From Ailurus styani (taxonomy: Eukaryota; Chordata; Mammalia; Carnivora; Ailuridae): a stretch of 64,000 nt of DNA. Where the stretch lies: positions 1,329,040 to 1,393,039 of the forward strand of contig LNAC01000335.1 in assembly GCA_002007465.1 (NCBI GenBank), in the 5' to 3' direction. Position 1 is the stretch's first letter. Every line of letters starts with the position of its first letter. Of this stretch, positions 36,825 to 48,125 are shown one piece after another. The notes under the pieces were generated by a model. It was not told the DNA's origin. It worked only from the letters and a program-made list of their open reading frames with translations, and did not search any database. Both the position numbers and the translations under genes were made by a program.

Positions 36825-36925
36825 GGGGGAGCCGGCTATGGAGCTTGATCCCACAACCCTGAGATCGCAACCTAAAACAACCCCAAAAGCTGGTACTCAA
36901 CCATCGGAGCCACCCAGGTGCCCCT
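36825..36925 (-). mobile_element. Old SINE fragment, minus strand
   Basis: GAGCTTGATCCCACAACCCT, GAGATCGCAACCTAAAACAA and a head end CGGAGCCACCCAGGTGCCCC. Confidence 0.75.
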
Positions 36926-37107
36926 ACCTGGGTTTTCTAATACGCTTGTCAGCCAAGCACTGCTGATATAATATTCTGACTGCTATCAGTTACTACAGAA
37001 AAGAATGTAAACATTCAATGAAATTAAAATTGAACATTATGTTTATACATTGTTTTACTCACTTTCAGGTGATTCTACTCACTTTTAGTGTCTTGATTTT
37101 CCTTCAG

Positions 37108-37189
37108 GGATGGAGCATTTTCTGTCAGTTCTGTCTGGCCCTCTGATTTCATTCCTGCAAGGAGAAAGGAAATGCCCCGTATGTTTAAA
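37108..37189 (+). CDS. CDC42BPA-like: Exon D: PH domain, middle
   Basis: Missed by long-frame searches because it is only 82 bp. Acceptor TCTTGATTTTCCTTCAG, donor TTTAAA|GTAAGC. One base finishes the arginine begun in exon C, then DGAFSVSSVWPSDFIPARRK and EMPRMFK. The family segment is D-E-E-F-S-V-S-S-V followed by S-D and a short R-K-D-I-P stretch, so identity is clear but the second half has diverged strongly. Fully open and in phase at both ends. It sits 11.2 kb after exon C, the largest intron of the set, filled mainly by L1 pieces. Confidence 0.85.
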
Positions 37190-37749
37190 GTAAGCATGCA
37201 TGCTGCCACTGGATCTCTGGATGGTACATTTTGTTTCATCCCTTTGTGCTGCTGATGGTCAGGGGAGGTTGAGATTTCAGAAGTGCTACCTCCCGTTTGC
37301 CACGATAAATCTATTCCCCTATTTCAATTTGGGGATCATGTGAAGAGCTTTTTACATGAGCCACAGTCTTTACATCCTATAGTTAAATTTAAGCCTTAAA
37401 ATGCAGATGTTCGTGAGGAGGTCCATTTATTCTACACTATAAGGTAACAGGACAGATGTCAGGTCTACAGCTGAAAACAGAAGCTTACTAAACAGAGTGG
37501 TATTGGGAGGATGAATGAAGAGGGGAAAACAGTGACAAAGAGAGAGGACCTCCTTCAAGGTCATCAGGACCAATGGTTCATCGTGGACCTGCAGTAGCAG
37601 TGTGGACCTGCAGTAGCAGTGTGCGGCTTCGGAAACTAGAAGCACTTTGTAAAATTGTTTCCTTAAAGGCAACCTTTTGAAGTCGTTTCAAATTCAAACC
37701 AAGAGTACAAAATAAAAACACAAGCAAGAATGTACTTTTGCAATCTCTC

Positions 37750-37938
37750 TCTTTTTAAAAAGATTTATTTTAGAGGATGAGAGAGAAAGTGTGGGCCTAG
37801 GGGGGAGGGCAGAGGGAGAGGAATCTGAAAACAGAGACTCCCTGCTGAGCACGGAGCCTGACTCTCACAACCCTGAGATCATGACTAAGCCAAAACCAAG
37901 AGTCAGATGCTCAACCCACTGTGCCGTCCAGGTACCCC
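37750..37938 (-). mobile_element. Can-SINE, minus strand
   Basis: TTTTTAAAAAGATTTATTTT to GTGCCGTCCAGGTACCCC. TGCAATCTCT flanks both sides (37,740-37,749 and 37,939-37,948). Confidence 0.88.
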
Positions 37939-38539
37939 TGCAATCTCTTAAGAAATGAACACTCTGCTCTTTAAAATTCATATAAAATGATATAAAAGTG
38001 ATTTTCGAAGTGATTATCTATAAAGTGACAGAGAAAGCAAAGGACTGAAGTCCCCTTGTGACCCAGGTGGTTATAGTCAACCATGACTCCTGTATTTAAC
38101 AAAGGCTGCACAAAGGTGTTCCTAGTCCCTTAGTCCAGGGATAGAAATATATGCAGACTCTACCCAGCCACCAAGAAACCCTACAAAGACCTGGCCATTG
38201 GCACTGACTTAGGAAGCAGGAATTTATTATGCTGCTGTGGCTTAATTGATGTTTACAAAAGAAACTTTTACATATAAATTTAGAGCACTGCTAGGCTAAG
38301 TATGTATTTCTAAATTTAAATTTTATTTGCCATTCACTAGCAATGATGTAAGTTATAGGCATGTCGCAGCCAGGAAAGCGTAAGTACTTCTAAGTATTTG
38401 TGACTTAACAACAAAGAACCCCTGAATGTTGCATAATATCAAAATTGATTATGATGGCTGCAGTTAAGACACATTGCTTGATTGCAATTAAGAAGACACT
38501 TATCAAAAGGTACAAAGCTGTGTCTAGAATTGAAGAAAC

Positions 38540-38740
38540 AGAGAGGCCCAGAGTGGGGGTTCTGGCATCATACTGCTAGCAATTTTCTCTACTGTGCCTG
38601 TCTTCCTACCTGTAAAATGGACAGAATAGTGGTGTCTACCTGCTGAGTTTTTCCATGGGGATAAAATCAATTAACATATGTACATTTCTTAGAGTAGTTC
38701 CTGGTAGAGTCAACACTCAATAAATGGTAACTATTTTCAC
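38540..38740 (+). repeat. MIR-like ancient SINE
   Basis: CTGTAAAATGGACAGAATAG, GGATAAAATCAATTAACATA and CAACACTCAATAAATGGTAA are the usual MIR core and tail phrases. Confidence 0.65.
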
Positions 38741-38993
38741 TGATGAAGTTCAGAATTATTTAGACAGAGCACAGAGTATTTCTATGAGGATCATAGAAAT
38801 GATTAAATAGAAGTGATTCTGACATTTTGCTTCTGGCCTGGGTTCTGATGCTCCCATCATTTATTCTACTAACCAGGGAGAGGGTCACAGTATTAGTGTC
38901 ATCTACTGATGGTGATTTTGATGAAAAATGCTAAACAGGCTGGCATAAAGAGTTCTGCTTTCTTATAACTGAGACATTTCTTAAATATTTCAG

Positions 38994-39210
38994 GTCACGG
39001 CTTCTCAGCTTTCGGTGCCTAGCAATCGGTACTCGGTGCCAATCCTAGCAGACAGCGAGAATGACAAGTGTGAGTGGGTGGGAGTGCTGAGTGACTTGCA
39101 CAAGATACTGAGAAAGAGCCCCTCCAGAGACCGCTCGGTCTATGCGCTGGAAGAGGCTTATGATAGCAGTCTGCCCTTGATCCGAACTAGCTGGACAGCT
39201 GCAATCTTAG
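38994..39210 (+). CDS. CDC42BPA-like: Exon E: PH domain end and linker to CNH
   Basis: Acceptor TTAAATATTTCAG, donor ATCTTAG|GTATGG. The 72 open codons read VTASQLSVPSNRYSVPILAD, then ENDKCEWVGVLSDLHKILRK with the conserved PH C-terminal helix tryptophan (about residue 28 of the exon). SRDRSVYALEEAYDSSLPLI and RTSWTAAIL follow, leading into CNH. The match to MRCK-alpha is strong around the helix and the EAYDSSLPLI linker, weaker at residues 8-16. The final base joins exon F in phase. Confidence 0.9.
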
Positions 39211-40238
39211 GTATGGACCTATAATGTGGATGCCTCACCCCAATCTCCAGATGGAGATCTGAAAACTGTAACTTTATTCACAACTCATGTGTCAGCCAAA
39301 CCTGACTGTGGCTGGTGGGGTCTTCCCCACAGCCCACCTTCCCATTACTACTCTGCAAACATATTAATATACTTGATTTTATGATGGTTCCCCAGGCCCT
39401 GTGCAAAATGAAGTCTCTTTAATACACAGTAATACCTTTCTTGAGTCTGAATAATTCTGAGTTCCCAAACCCATCTGGCTCCGACATACCAATGGTGTGA
39501 CCCTGTGTAGTAATTGGGAGCTACCTACCTTGAAGGCAGAGACTGTCTTTCGTATCTGTATTCCCAATGCCCAGAACTCAGTAAACAAAGGAAAAATAAG
39601 TGAGCAAATGAATGAATTGCCAAGATCGATGTTGAATAAACAAGAATATTTTTATCACCCAAACATTTCTTTTGTGTTAGAACCGCTTTGCTATTTACTG
39701 CCGTATAACATGGAACCTGTTACTACTGTGCTCATGCGTTAAGTGCTGGTAATTCCTCTGTCCAGTTACGAAGAGGATTAAGTGAGCTAATACATGTAGC
39801 TCTGTGCTTTGTTTTCAAGGCATTTGCTCAATAAATGCTAGCCTTCCACTCTGAGTTTCAGTTCTCGCTGCGTTCTTACACACACCCAGTGCTGTGACAG
39901 TTCAGGCCAGGAGCACTGACAAATTAAACGATACAGTTTTTTCATTCATGAGAGTTACTTACTGATAGCAAATTAAAAATATACCATTACTTAAGTATTA
40001 TCTTTTCAAGTATTCATACAGATAATGATCCTTCTGTTGAGAAAAGTCCTGTTTTATTTTTACTTCTATAAGCTGAAAGAGTGCAAATTATGTCTTTCAT
40101 TTTTATATATGCTAAATATGTATCTAATATTATTTTCAAACTTTTTCCATATTGATAAATTTGTCCAGTTTAATAGCTTTACTTAATGTTCACCCCCCAA
40201 AAAAATCCTTGACATTTATATTTATGTGTCAAATATAG
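39211..40238. other. Intron E-F with L2/MIR remnants
   Basis: L2-like wording near 39,520-39,610 (TTGAAGGCAGAGACTGTCTT, CAATGCCCAGAACTCAGTAA) and MIR-like near 39,750-39,840 (GAGGATTAAGTGAGCTAATA, TTTGCTCAATAAATGCTAGC). Confidence 0.55.
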
Positions 40239-40301
40239 ATCACAAAAGAATTGCTCTGGGAAATGAAGAAGGGTTATTTGTTGTGCATGTTACCATAGAT
40301 G
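40239..40301 (+). CDS. CDC42BPA-like: Exon F: CNH domain start
   Basis: Only 63 bp. Acceptor TTTATGTGTCAAATATAG, donor ATAGATG|GTAAGG. Together with split codons it encodes DHKRIALGNEEGLFVVHVTI and D. ALGNEEGLFVVHVT is almost the same as the first CNH strand of MRCK-alpha. The CNH domain folds as a beta-propeller and mediates protein contacts. Phase fits both neighbours, and the exon is too short to be found by frame length alone. Confidence 0.88.
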
Positions 40302-41380
40302 GTAAGGAGAATCTTCACTGTTCTGCTATAATTCTAAAAATAATATCAGACTTGTTCTCTTTTGTTCTATAAAAGAAATCTTCCACATCTGGTTTGATAC
40401 GTTTTCAAGTCAAATGATGATTTTAACATCTGGAAATCCATATCCCCCAGATTCTAAGGTGATTTTATATAATAAGTCTACTGTAAGAACTCAGTTTACT
40501 GTCTTCAAATTGGCACCTGAAAAAACCACAGTTCTGCTTGTTAACTGCCCCCCCCCTTCATTGGCATCACAATGAGTAGTAGCATATAATTGGGTATTTC
40601 CTGGAGAAGACAGCAGAGTTCTTTGTCTCCGTCTGGGTGCTCACGGTTGTTTGAAGGAGAAATGGAGGACTAGATGAAGTCAAACAGCCATTCTATACCG
40701 CTGTCCTCTTGAATGCTTGGCATGTGTACAATGGCTTAGCTAAAGGAGAACCCACATTTGAAGGACATTAATTGTGTTTTGCATCAAAGTCCTCCCGTGC
40801 TGTGTGGGTGACTCAGGCCTGCCGACGAGGCCCATGGAATGTCCACTGGGAGTCCAGCATGAGAGCAGGAACTGGTCTCTTTTTGTTTGGCATAGCACTC
40901 CATGCACTTAAAACGGTGCCTGGCACATAGGAGCCACTCAACATATATTTGTGTAATAAACGATTCAATGTAGTGCCAGGAAAAAAATGACCCCTTTTTT
41001 CCCCCCCCAAAAAGTAGTATGTTTCCATTTGTTGGACATTGAATGGTATTTGGCCTGCTGCCTAGAATCTCAGGGCTTAAGTTTATTAAGCTAATTCATT
41101 GAATAAGATAAGTAAATAAATAACAAATTATTTATTATGCTTTAGTATATTAATTTTATTATTAAGGTAATTATGTTATCTCTGGATTAATTACTTTATT
41201 GGAACCTATATGATTTTTGATCTTTTATCCTTTCCTTCCTATCCTTTTCTATCCCTCTCAAATCTATCTTGAGATTATGTCTGTGATTTTATTAGAACCT
41301 GACTTAGATCCATTGGAATAATAATTGGGAGAGAATTTAAAAATAAGAAAACATTCTTCTTACAGTAAAGGTAACCATTT
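40302..41380. other. Intron F-G, first part
   Basis: A MIR/L2-like scrap near 40,910-40,965 (GGTGCCTGGCACATAGGAGC). Otherwise AT-rich and unassigned. Confidence 0.45.
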
Positions 41381-42545
41381 TTCAAATGGCTTCATTTTCA
41401 AGAAAATGAAAAGGCAATTTACCGAATGTGAGAAAATATTTGCAAAATTGTATCTGATAAGGGTATATATTTAAAATATATAAAGAAATCCTAAAACGCA
41501 CTAGCAAAAAAAATCCTCCAATCTGATTTAAAAATGGTCAGAGGATTTGAGTAGACATTTTTCCCCCCAAAAAGACATATAGATGGCCAACAGTGACATG
41601 ACATGAAAAGGTTCTTAACATCCTGAATCGTCAGGGAAATGCAAATGAAAACTACAATGATATATCATTCTTAACTGTTAGAATAGCTATTAGCAGAAAG
41701 ATGAGGAATAACAAGTGTTGGCAAGAATGTGAAAAAGGAGAACTTATATACTATTGCTGGGGATATAATTTGATTCAGCCGCTATGGAAAAACAGTATGG
41801 AAGTTCCTCAAAAAATTAAAAATAGAATTACTATATGACTTAGCAATTCTAGTTCTGGTGATTTATCCAAAGAAAACAAAAACACTAACTAGAAAAGATA
41901 TCTACACCCCCATGTTCACTGCAGAATTATTTGTAGTAACCAAGTATGAAACAACCTAAGTGTCCATCAATGGATAGACTGATTTTTAAAAATGTGGTAT
42001 TCTATACAATGAAACAATATTCAGTCATAAAAAGAACATCTTCCCATCTGTGACAACATGGATGGACATTAAGGGTATTATGCTAAGTGAAATAAATCAG
42101 ACAAAGACAAGTATCTTATGATGGCTCTTTTATGTGGAATCTTAACGAGCAAAAAACCACACACACACACACAAAACAGGCTCATAGATAACAGAGAACA
42201 GATTGGTGGTTGCTAGAGATGGGGAAAGGAGGGTGCAAAATGGATGAATAGGGTCAAAAAGTACAAGTTTCCAGTTACAAAATAACTAAGTCTTGGAGGT
42301 ATGATGTATAACACGATGACTATAGTGAATAATATTTTATTGTATATTTGAAAGTTGCTGAGGGATCTTAGAAATCCTCACCATAAGAACAAAAATTTTG
42401 TTAACTATGTATGGTGCTGGATGTTAACTAGGCTTATTGTGGTGATCATTTTGCAGTATATACAAATATTGAATCGTTCTGTTGTACACCTGAAATTAAT
42501 ATAATGGTATATCTCAATTATACCTCATTAAAATTTTTTAATAAG
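41380..42545 (+). mobile_element. L1 3' fragment in intron F-G
   Basis: GGAAATGCAAATGAAAACTA, ATTCAGTCATAAAAAGAACA, AATAAATCAGACAAAGACAA and GTACACCTGAAATTAATATA give the usual L1 ORF2-end to 3' UTR order. Confidence 0.8.
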
Positions 42546-42726
42546 ACATTGCTAATTTGTAGGTGACTTGCCATTTTATTTGTGAAGAATTTATTCACAG
42601 AACATCAAGATTTATGAGATCATTTTATTAACATTTTTCAATTGTTTTTACATAAAATTGAAGAGAACATTCAAAATAAATAGAGATTATTCTGAATTTG
42701 AAAATGACTTATGTTTATTTGTGTAG

Positions 42727-43323
42727 AAATCATTCAGGTTGGTGACATGAAGAAGATTCACCAGATTGAGCTCATTACCCATGGCCAGATGGTTGCAGTG
42801 ATCTCTGGGAAAAGTCACCATGTGCAAGTGTTCCCCATGTCAGCTTTGGATGGACGGAAGACTGATATTCACAAGCTGGCAGAAACAAAAGGGTGTCAGA
42901 CAATGACTTCTGGAACAGTGTGCCAAGGGGCCCACACATGCCTCTGTGTAGCTAGGAAAAGCCAAGTCTTTTGTTATGAACTGTTTCAGAGCAAGAAAAT
43001 TTCTCACAGAAAATTTAAAGAGCTCCAAATCCCAACCAGAGTCCAGTGGATGGCTATCTTCAGTGAACAGCTTTGTGTAGGATTCCAGTCAGGATTCCTG
43101 AGATATCCCTTGAGGAGAGAAGGAATTCCATACAGGATGCTCCACTCACATGACCCTACACTATCATTTATTGCACATCAACCAGTGGATGCTCTCTGTG
43201 CAATTGAGATCTCCAGGATTGAGTATCTGTTATGTTTTAAGAGCACTGGAATTTACACGGACAGCAGGGGCCTCCAATCTAGGCCAATTGAACTGATGTG
43301 GCCAGCAACTCCAACTTATTGCT
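42727..43323 (+). CDS. CDC42BPA-like: Exon G: main CNH exon, donor destroyed
   Basis: Acceptor TTATGTTTATTTGTGTAG. A 597-bp exon with 198 whole codons and no stop: EIIQVGDMKKIHQIELIT, MVAVISGKSHHVQVFPMSAL, DGRKTDIHKLAETKGCQTMT, QWMAIFSEQLCVGFQSGFLR, TLSFIAHQPVDALCAIEIS, ELMWPATPTYC. This is most of the CNH propeller. The expected phase-1 end is TATTGCT|, followed here by CTAAGG where GTAAGG is expected. One substitution abolishes the donor. Read-through gives SKAI and a stop at 43,335-43,337, removing exons H-J. The next exon joins perfectly in phase if the ancestral donor is assumed. Confidence 0.92.
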
Positions 43324-44030
43324 CTAAGGCTATCTAACAATTTGCTCCCTTGTCGTTCTATATCTTTCTTGCCTTTTTAATTCTGTTTCTATTTCTGCTA
43401 GCTATTGTTAGTGACAGGTTTTATTTCTGAAAACAACATCGCTGAAGATATTTCCTGATTTTCCTAAGTCTTTTTAAGTAGAACAGCTCTAATGAAGTTA
43501 TATCTAAGTCAAGCATGTGATAACAGTCTTTATCTTTTACTATTTCATAAGAAAATTTACCTTGAACATATCCTTAATCCAAACTGTTGCTTTCTATAAG
43601 CTTCTAAACAGGTTATCTTCAAGGTCACTGAAAATCACATACACATTAATAAACCATAAGAAACAGTTACTACTTTTGACCTTTTAGGCTTAGTTTATGT
43701 AAAGTATACATGTAATGCTCCTAAATGATTTTAGCTTATTTCATATTTTATTGGTGCAGGGCATCGTTTTATAAATTAAATACATCTTTTTAATTCACTT
43801 AGAGAATGTACTGAGCACTTAATATGAGCAACCTACTCTGCCAAGGGTTAAGGACACAATGTCAAACATAAGACAGGCTAGTCTGAGTCCGTATGGCGAT
43901 TATAATCATGAGACGAGACCAATAATTAGGCAAGTGCTGTGATAGGGGAGCAGAGTATTCTACAAGAGCACACAGGAGGGATTCTTAATCTAAACCAGTA
44001 GGTCAGGAAAGGCCAGCTAAAAAAATGAGA
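43324..44030. other. Intron G-H start with L2 remnant
   Basis: L2-like phrases at 43,795-43,960 (ACTGAGCACTTAATATGAGC, GGTTAAGGACACAATGTCAA). Rest AT-rich and unassigned. Confidence 0.5.
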
Positions 44031-45500
44031 AGTGTTTTTGTCTTTCAACACTTTAAAGACACATTCCACTGTTTTCTGACTTCCATTGCTTCTGATGAGA
44101 AATGAACCATTTTCATTGTTGTTCCATCCATGTCTGTTCTACTTACCCATTTTTAAGATTTTCTCACTATAATCGGTTTTCAGCAATTTGACTACGAGGG
44201 GCTTACATGCAGTTTTTTGGTATATATTCTGCTTGGGGTTTTCAGAACGTTTTGGATCTGAAGATTGAGATCTTTCATTAATTTTGGAAAATTTTTAGCC
44301 ATTAAATTTCCATAAATTTTTTCTAACCTATTCTCTTTTCTGGGAATCAAAATACATCAGACCTCTTCATTTTTTAAATACGATTTATTTACTTGAGAGA
44401 GCAAGCATGTACACACATGCACCAGCACGGTGGGGTGGGGGAGGCAGAGGGAGAAGCAGATTCCCTGCTGAGCAGGGAGCTTGAATCAGGGATGGATCCC
44501 AGAACCCCGAGATCATGACCTGAGCCAAAGGCAGAAGCTTAACTGACTGAGCCACCCAGGTGCCCCCAGACTTCTTAATTTTGTTTCATAGGTCATTGAG
44601 GCTTTTTTTAAAATCCTTTTTTCTCTCCTCCAGTTTGGAAAATTTCTGTTGACCCCCATCTTCAATTTCACTGACCTTTTCTCCCTGGTTTATCCAGAAA
44701 TTAAGCATTTCAGATATTGTATTCTTCTGTTTATAATTTTAATTTTTTTGAAATTTCCAGGTAGTGAAATTGTCCTATCTTCTAATATGTTTATATTTTT
44801 CACAAAGTCCTGAACTTCTTACAATAATTATTTATAATTATTTCAACATATGACTCATCTGTGGGTCTGTTTCTATTGACTTTTTTTCTTCTGGATTAAG
44901 GATATTTTCCTGCCTTTTTACATCTTATTATTTTTTTACCCTTTGCTGGACGTTTTGAATGCTAGGATACAGGGACTCTGGACTATATTATGCGTAATAT
45001 AGAGAGTGTTCTCTTTTGTTCTGACAGGGAATTAATCTACTGATGGACTAGTCATACTGATTTTGCTGAGGCTTGGCTTTAGACTTTGTTAGGATTGGCC
45101 TATTTTGGCTTTTCTTTTAGTCCTTACTCCTAAAGGATGGCCTTTCTGGGGTCTCAACTGAGTGCCCAGGGTTGCTGCCAATGCCTCTCCACTCTGTCTA
45201 GGTCAGAAATCTAGTATTTTCCAGCACTGTACTACTTATGACATTTTTGTTCATCCCTCAAGGCTCTGAGCAGGTCTCATGGAGTTTTGCTCTGTTCATG
45301 AGGACTGGATTTGGCCAGGACTTTCAGGGAACCGGTGTGAAGATACCTGGGACAACTTTTCTATGGCTCTTTCCTCTGTGTACCCTGCCTTGCAAATTGC
45401 AGACACTTTAGAGTCTGTTTCCTCTGCCCAGCAAAACTTCCACTCTCTGGTTGGGTTCCAGTTTTTCTGCAGAGCAGTTTGGAAATTTTCCCTGGCATAA
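44030..45500 (-). mobile_element. Old L1 5' region, minus strand, with Can-SINE inside
   Basis: CACTGTTTTCTGACTTCCAT, AAAATTTTTAGCCATTAAAT, CCCTTTGCTGGACGTTTTGA and TGCTGAGGCTTGGCTTTAGA match the complement of an L1M 5' region as I know it. Confidence 0.55.
44373..44566 (-). mobile_element. Can-SINE, minus strand
   Basis: TTAAATACGATTTATTTACTTG to GACTGAGCCACCCAGGTGCC. CAGACCTCTTCATTTT before and CAGACTTCTTAATTTT after are a diverged duplication, so this is one of the older copies. Confidence 0.88.
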
Positions 45501-46139
45501 AGCTAGGGGAATGCAGGATCTACCTCAAGTCTTTCTCCTTTTTTAGGAATGGCAGTCCTGTGCTGTGAAATAAAAAGTTACTTCATATATATATATTTTT
45601 TCCAGTTTTATAATAATTGCTGGTGGAAGGGTATGTCCAGTATCAGCTGCCCCACCATAACTGGAACAGCCATCCACACTGTACTTTGTGAGGAACTGTA
45701 AGTTCAGCGTTTCAGGCATGGAGTTCAAGATGACAGTTGAGGAGATGGGGCTGAAGAGGTTCTCATGAGCCAAACCACAGAAGGTGTTTTGTAGGAACAT
45801 GGTTAGATTTGCCATTTCAGAAAAATCCCAAGGTTCCAATGGTTAAAGATGATGCATGGTGAGATGAGGCCAAGAGACCAACTTAGAGGTCACTGTAGAA
45901 ATTGTGGATTAAAATTGTGTAAGGTAGAGGCAATTAGGGTGGAGAGGAGAGAATTTGAGGGATATTGAAGAAATATAACCGACAAAACTTTACACTTGAC
46001 TGGAAGTTGAAACTGAGGGACAAGAGAATCAGTAATGATTCTCAGATGTTGAACTTGAGCAAATGAGTGGATGCCAATGATATTTACTAATAAAACAAAA
46101 GGAAGAGTGGACTCAGACAGGTGATGAAGGTTGTGGTCA
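45501..46139. other. Intronic, unassigned
   Basis: Nothing recognised with confidence. Wording at 45,880-46,080 resembles an old interspersed repeat I cannot name. Confidence 0.35.
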
Positions 46140-46640
46140 TTTAACTTCTTCCTTTTTTGTTGTGTTAAAATATTTTAAATCAAATCCCAGAAGTCATTAT
46201 CATTCCACCTCTACATATTTTACATTACATCTCTAAAAATTGGACATCTTCTCATAAAACTACATTATTATCATCACTCCTGATGAAGTTACCAATGGTT
46301 TTTATTCTCATCAAATACACAGTCCATATTCAAATATTCCTGATTATCACAAAGATGTCTCTTTTGACAATGTATTTCTTGGAATTGAAATTTGAAGAAG
46401 GTCCACGTATTCCTTGTTATTGTTATATCTTAAATACCGTCTAATCTTGAGTGGTCGTCCATGCCCCTGATTTGCTGTCCTGCAGGACGTTCCACAATCT
46501 GGATCTGTTTCCTCATGGTCCTTTTTTTCTTCCTTTATATTCTGAATTTCCTGTAACTGAAAATGAGCTCTAAAGACTATTATGAAGAATACTTCATTAA
46601 TAGAGTTGTGTATGTCACACTGAAGCACATTGGGGCACAT
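46140..46640 (-). mobile_element. Old L1M-type fragment
   Basis: ACAGTCCATATTCAAATATT, CCTGATTATCACAAAGATGT and CAATCTGGATCTGTTTCCTC fit the same old L1 3' family as the 9.7-10.6 kb piece. Confidence 0.45.
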
Positions 46641-47520
46641 GATGTCTGCTCACCTACTCATGGCAATGCTAAAATGGGTTACTAGTTTCTGATGTTGTCA
46701 GCCTGATTCCCTGGACATGTTGAGTTTGTACTGCAAGTGGGAGAGTAAATAGAGAAGAGGGCAAATGTTAGAGAACCAAGAAACACAAATGTCAGAGGGA
46801 TGGTCAGGAGGCAAGAAGCCCACAAAGGAGAATTCTGGGAGGCAAGTATCACTGAGCAGTCAAGTATGACAGACTGAAATGTACGTGTGGGTTTCAGCAA
46901 CAATTGGTGGTTGACGACTTGCTGAGAGAGCAGTTTTAGTGGAGGAGTTAGGGCACAAGTTAGACTGGTTGGGCTGAGGTGTGGAAGTGGGGGAAGAAAG
47001 GTAGCTGGCACTTTTAAGAGCTTGGCTATAAGAAAAGGGAGAAGGATGGCACAACTAGAGCATAGAAAGAGTTGTTATATTGCTGTTGTTTTAATGGGGA
47101 GACATTCATATGAGAATTTTGTAATTGTAAGTTATTATTAGTCATACAGAAAGTTCCAAAAATGTTAGTGGCTGCAAGTTTTCACTGCTTGTTCATTAAC
47201 TTCACTTTCCACATATACTTTTTTAATCTTACACTATATTCTTGCTGTGAGCTGAATTAGTTCAGGAGCCACAGATTTTGAAATGTTACACAATTACTTA
47301 ATAGGGCTGCCATTAGATGAGAATGTTAGAAAGCTTTTTGTCAGACTTTTACTGTGTCATATTCTAAAATGTAAACCATGTGCATCATTGTTTTTATTTA
47401 TTTTAACCATATTAAATACATTTGAGGAAGCAACTACATTGATAATCAGAATATTATAATGGGATTCTCTTAGGTTTCCGATCTGAAGGTTTTTTTTTTC
47501 TAATGTATTAGGGCTTAGCA
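46641..47520. other. Intronic, unassigned
   Basis: No exon. Overlapping short frames on the minus strand near 46,680-47,050 have no recognised product. Confidence 0.35.
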
Positions 47521-47985
47521 GATAAAATTTATCATGAATGCTGTGTGATTCCACTCATACAAATTTTTGAAATGACAAAATTTTAGAATGGAGGACAAGT
47601 TATTGATTCCCAGGAGTTAGGGAAAGAGAGGGATGTGGGTGGGATTATAAAAGGGAATCCTGAGGGGTGGTGTAAATATTCTGTATCTTGACTATAGTTG
47701 TGGATACATGAACCTACACAGGTGATAACATTGTACAGACCTATACAGACACAGAGACAGACACACAAAGACACACACACACATACACACACACACACAC
47801 ACACACGTGAACTGGAGAAATCTGCCTAGGATGGGTAGGTCGACTCTATCAATGTCGGTCTCCTAGTTTTGCAAAATGTTACAGTGGGTTGAATTAGGCA
47901 GAGTGTGCAAGAGATCTGTCTGTATTCTTAAAACTGCATGTGAATTTATAATTATCATAATAAAAAACCCAGTTAAAAAATGAAT
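47521..47985 (+). mobile_element. L1 3' end fragment with (CA)n
   Basis: TGTGATTCCACTCATACAAA, AGAATGGAGGACAAGTTATT, TGACTATAGTTGTGGATACA. A (CA)n run lies at 47,772-47,806. Confidence 0.6.
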
Positions 47986-48027
47986 GCTGAAGCCCACACT
48001 TGCTGTCACCTCCTCCCCATCTCCCAG

Positions 48028-48125
48028 GTTACAATGCCCCCTATCTCTCCGTGTACAGTGAAAATGCAGTGGACATCTTTAACGTGAACTCCATGGAATG
48101 GATCCAGACTGTCCCTCTCAAGAAG
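48028..48125 (+). CDS. CDC42BPA-like: Exon H: CNH, YNAPYLSV segment
   Basis: Strong acceptor CTCCTCCCCATCTCCCAG, donor AAGAAG|GTGATT. Two bases finish the codon begun in exon G, then 32 codons: YNAPYLSVYSENAVDIFNVN and SMEWIQTVPLKK. This segment is nearly unchanged from MRCK-alpha and is among the best conserved parts of the locus. Fully open and in phase. Confidence 0.92.

Larger units (their letters stand above)
37190..38993. other. Intron D-E
   Basis: Contains a Can-SINE (37,750-37,938) and a MIR-like element near 38,540-38,740. GTGGACCTGCAGTAGCAGT is repeated in tandem at 37,582-37,621. Otherwise nothing recognised. Confidence 0.5.

Noticed and set aside
42711..42726. ATG at 42,711 as a gene start for the 208-codon frame
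   Set aside because: It lies in the intron just before the TTGTGTAG acceptor. Phase and homology show that the segment is an internal exon beginning at 42,727.
47583..47804. Cysteine/valine-rich repeat peptide
   Set aside because: Translation of a (CA)n microsatellite.
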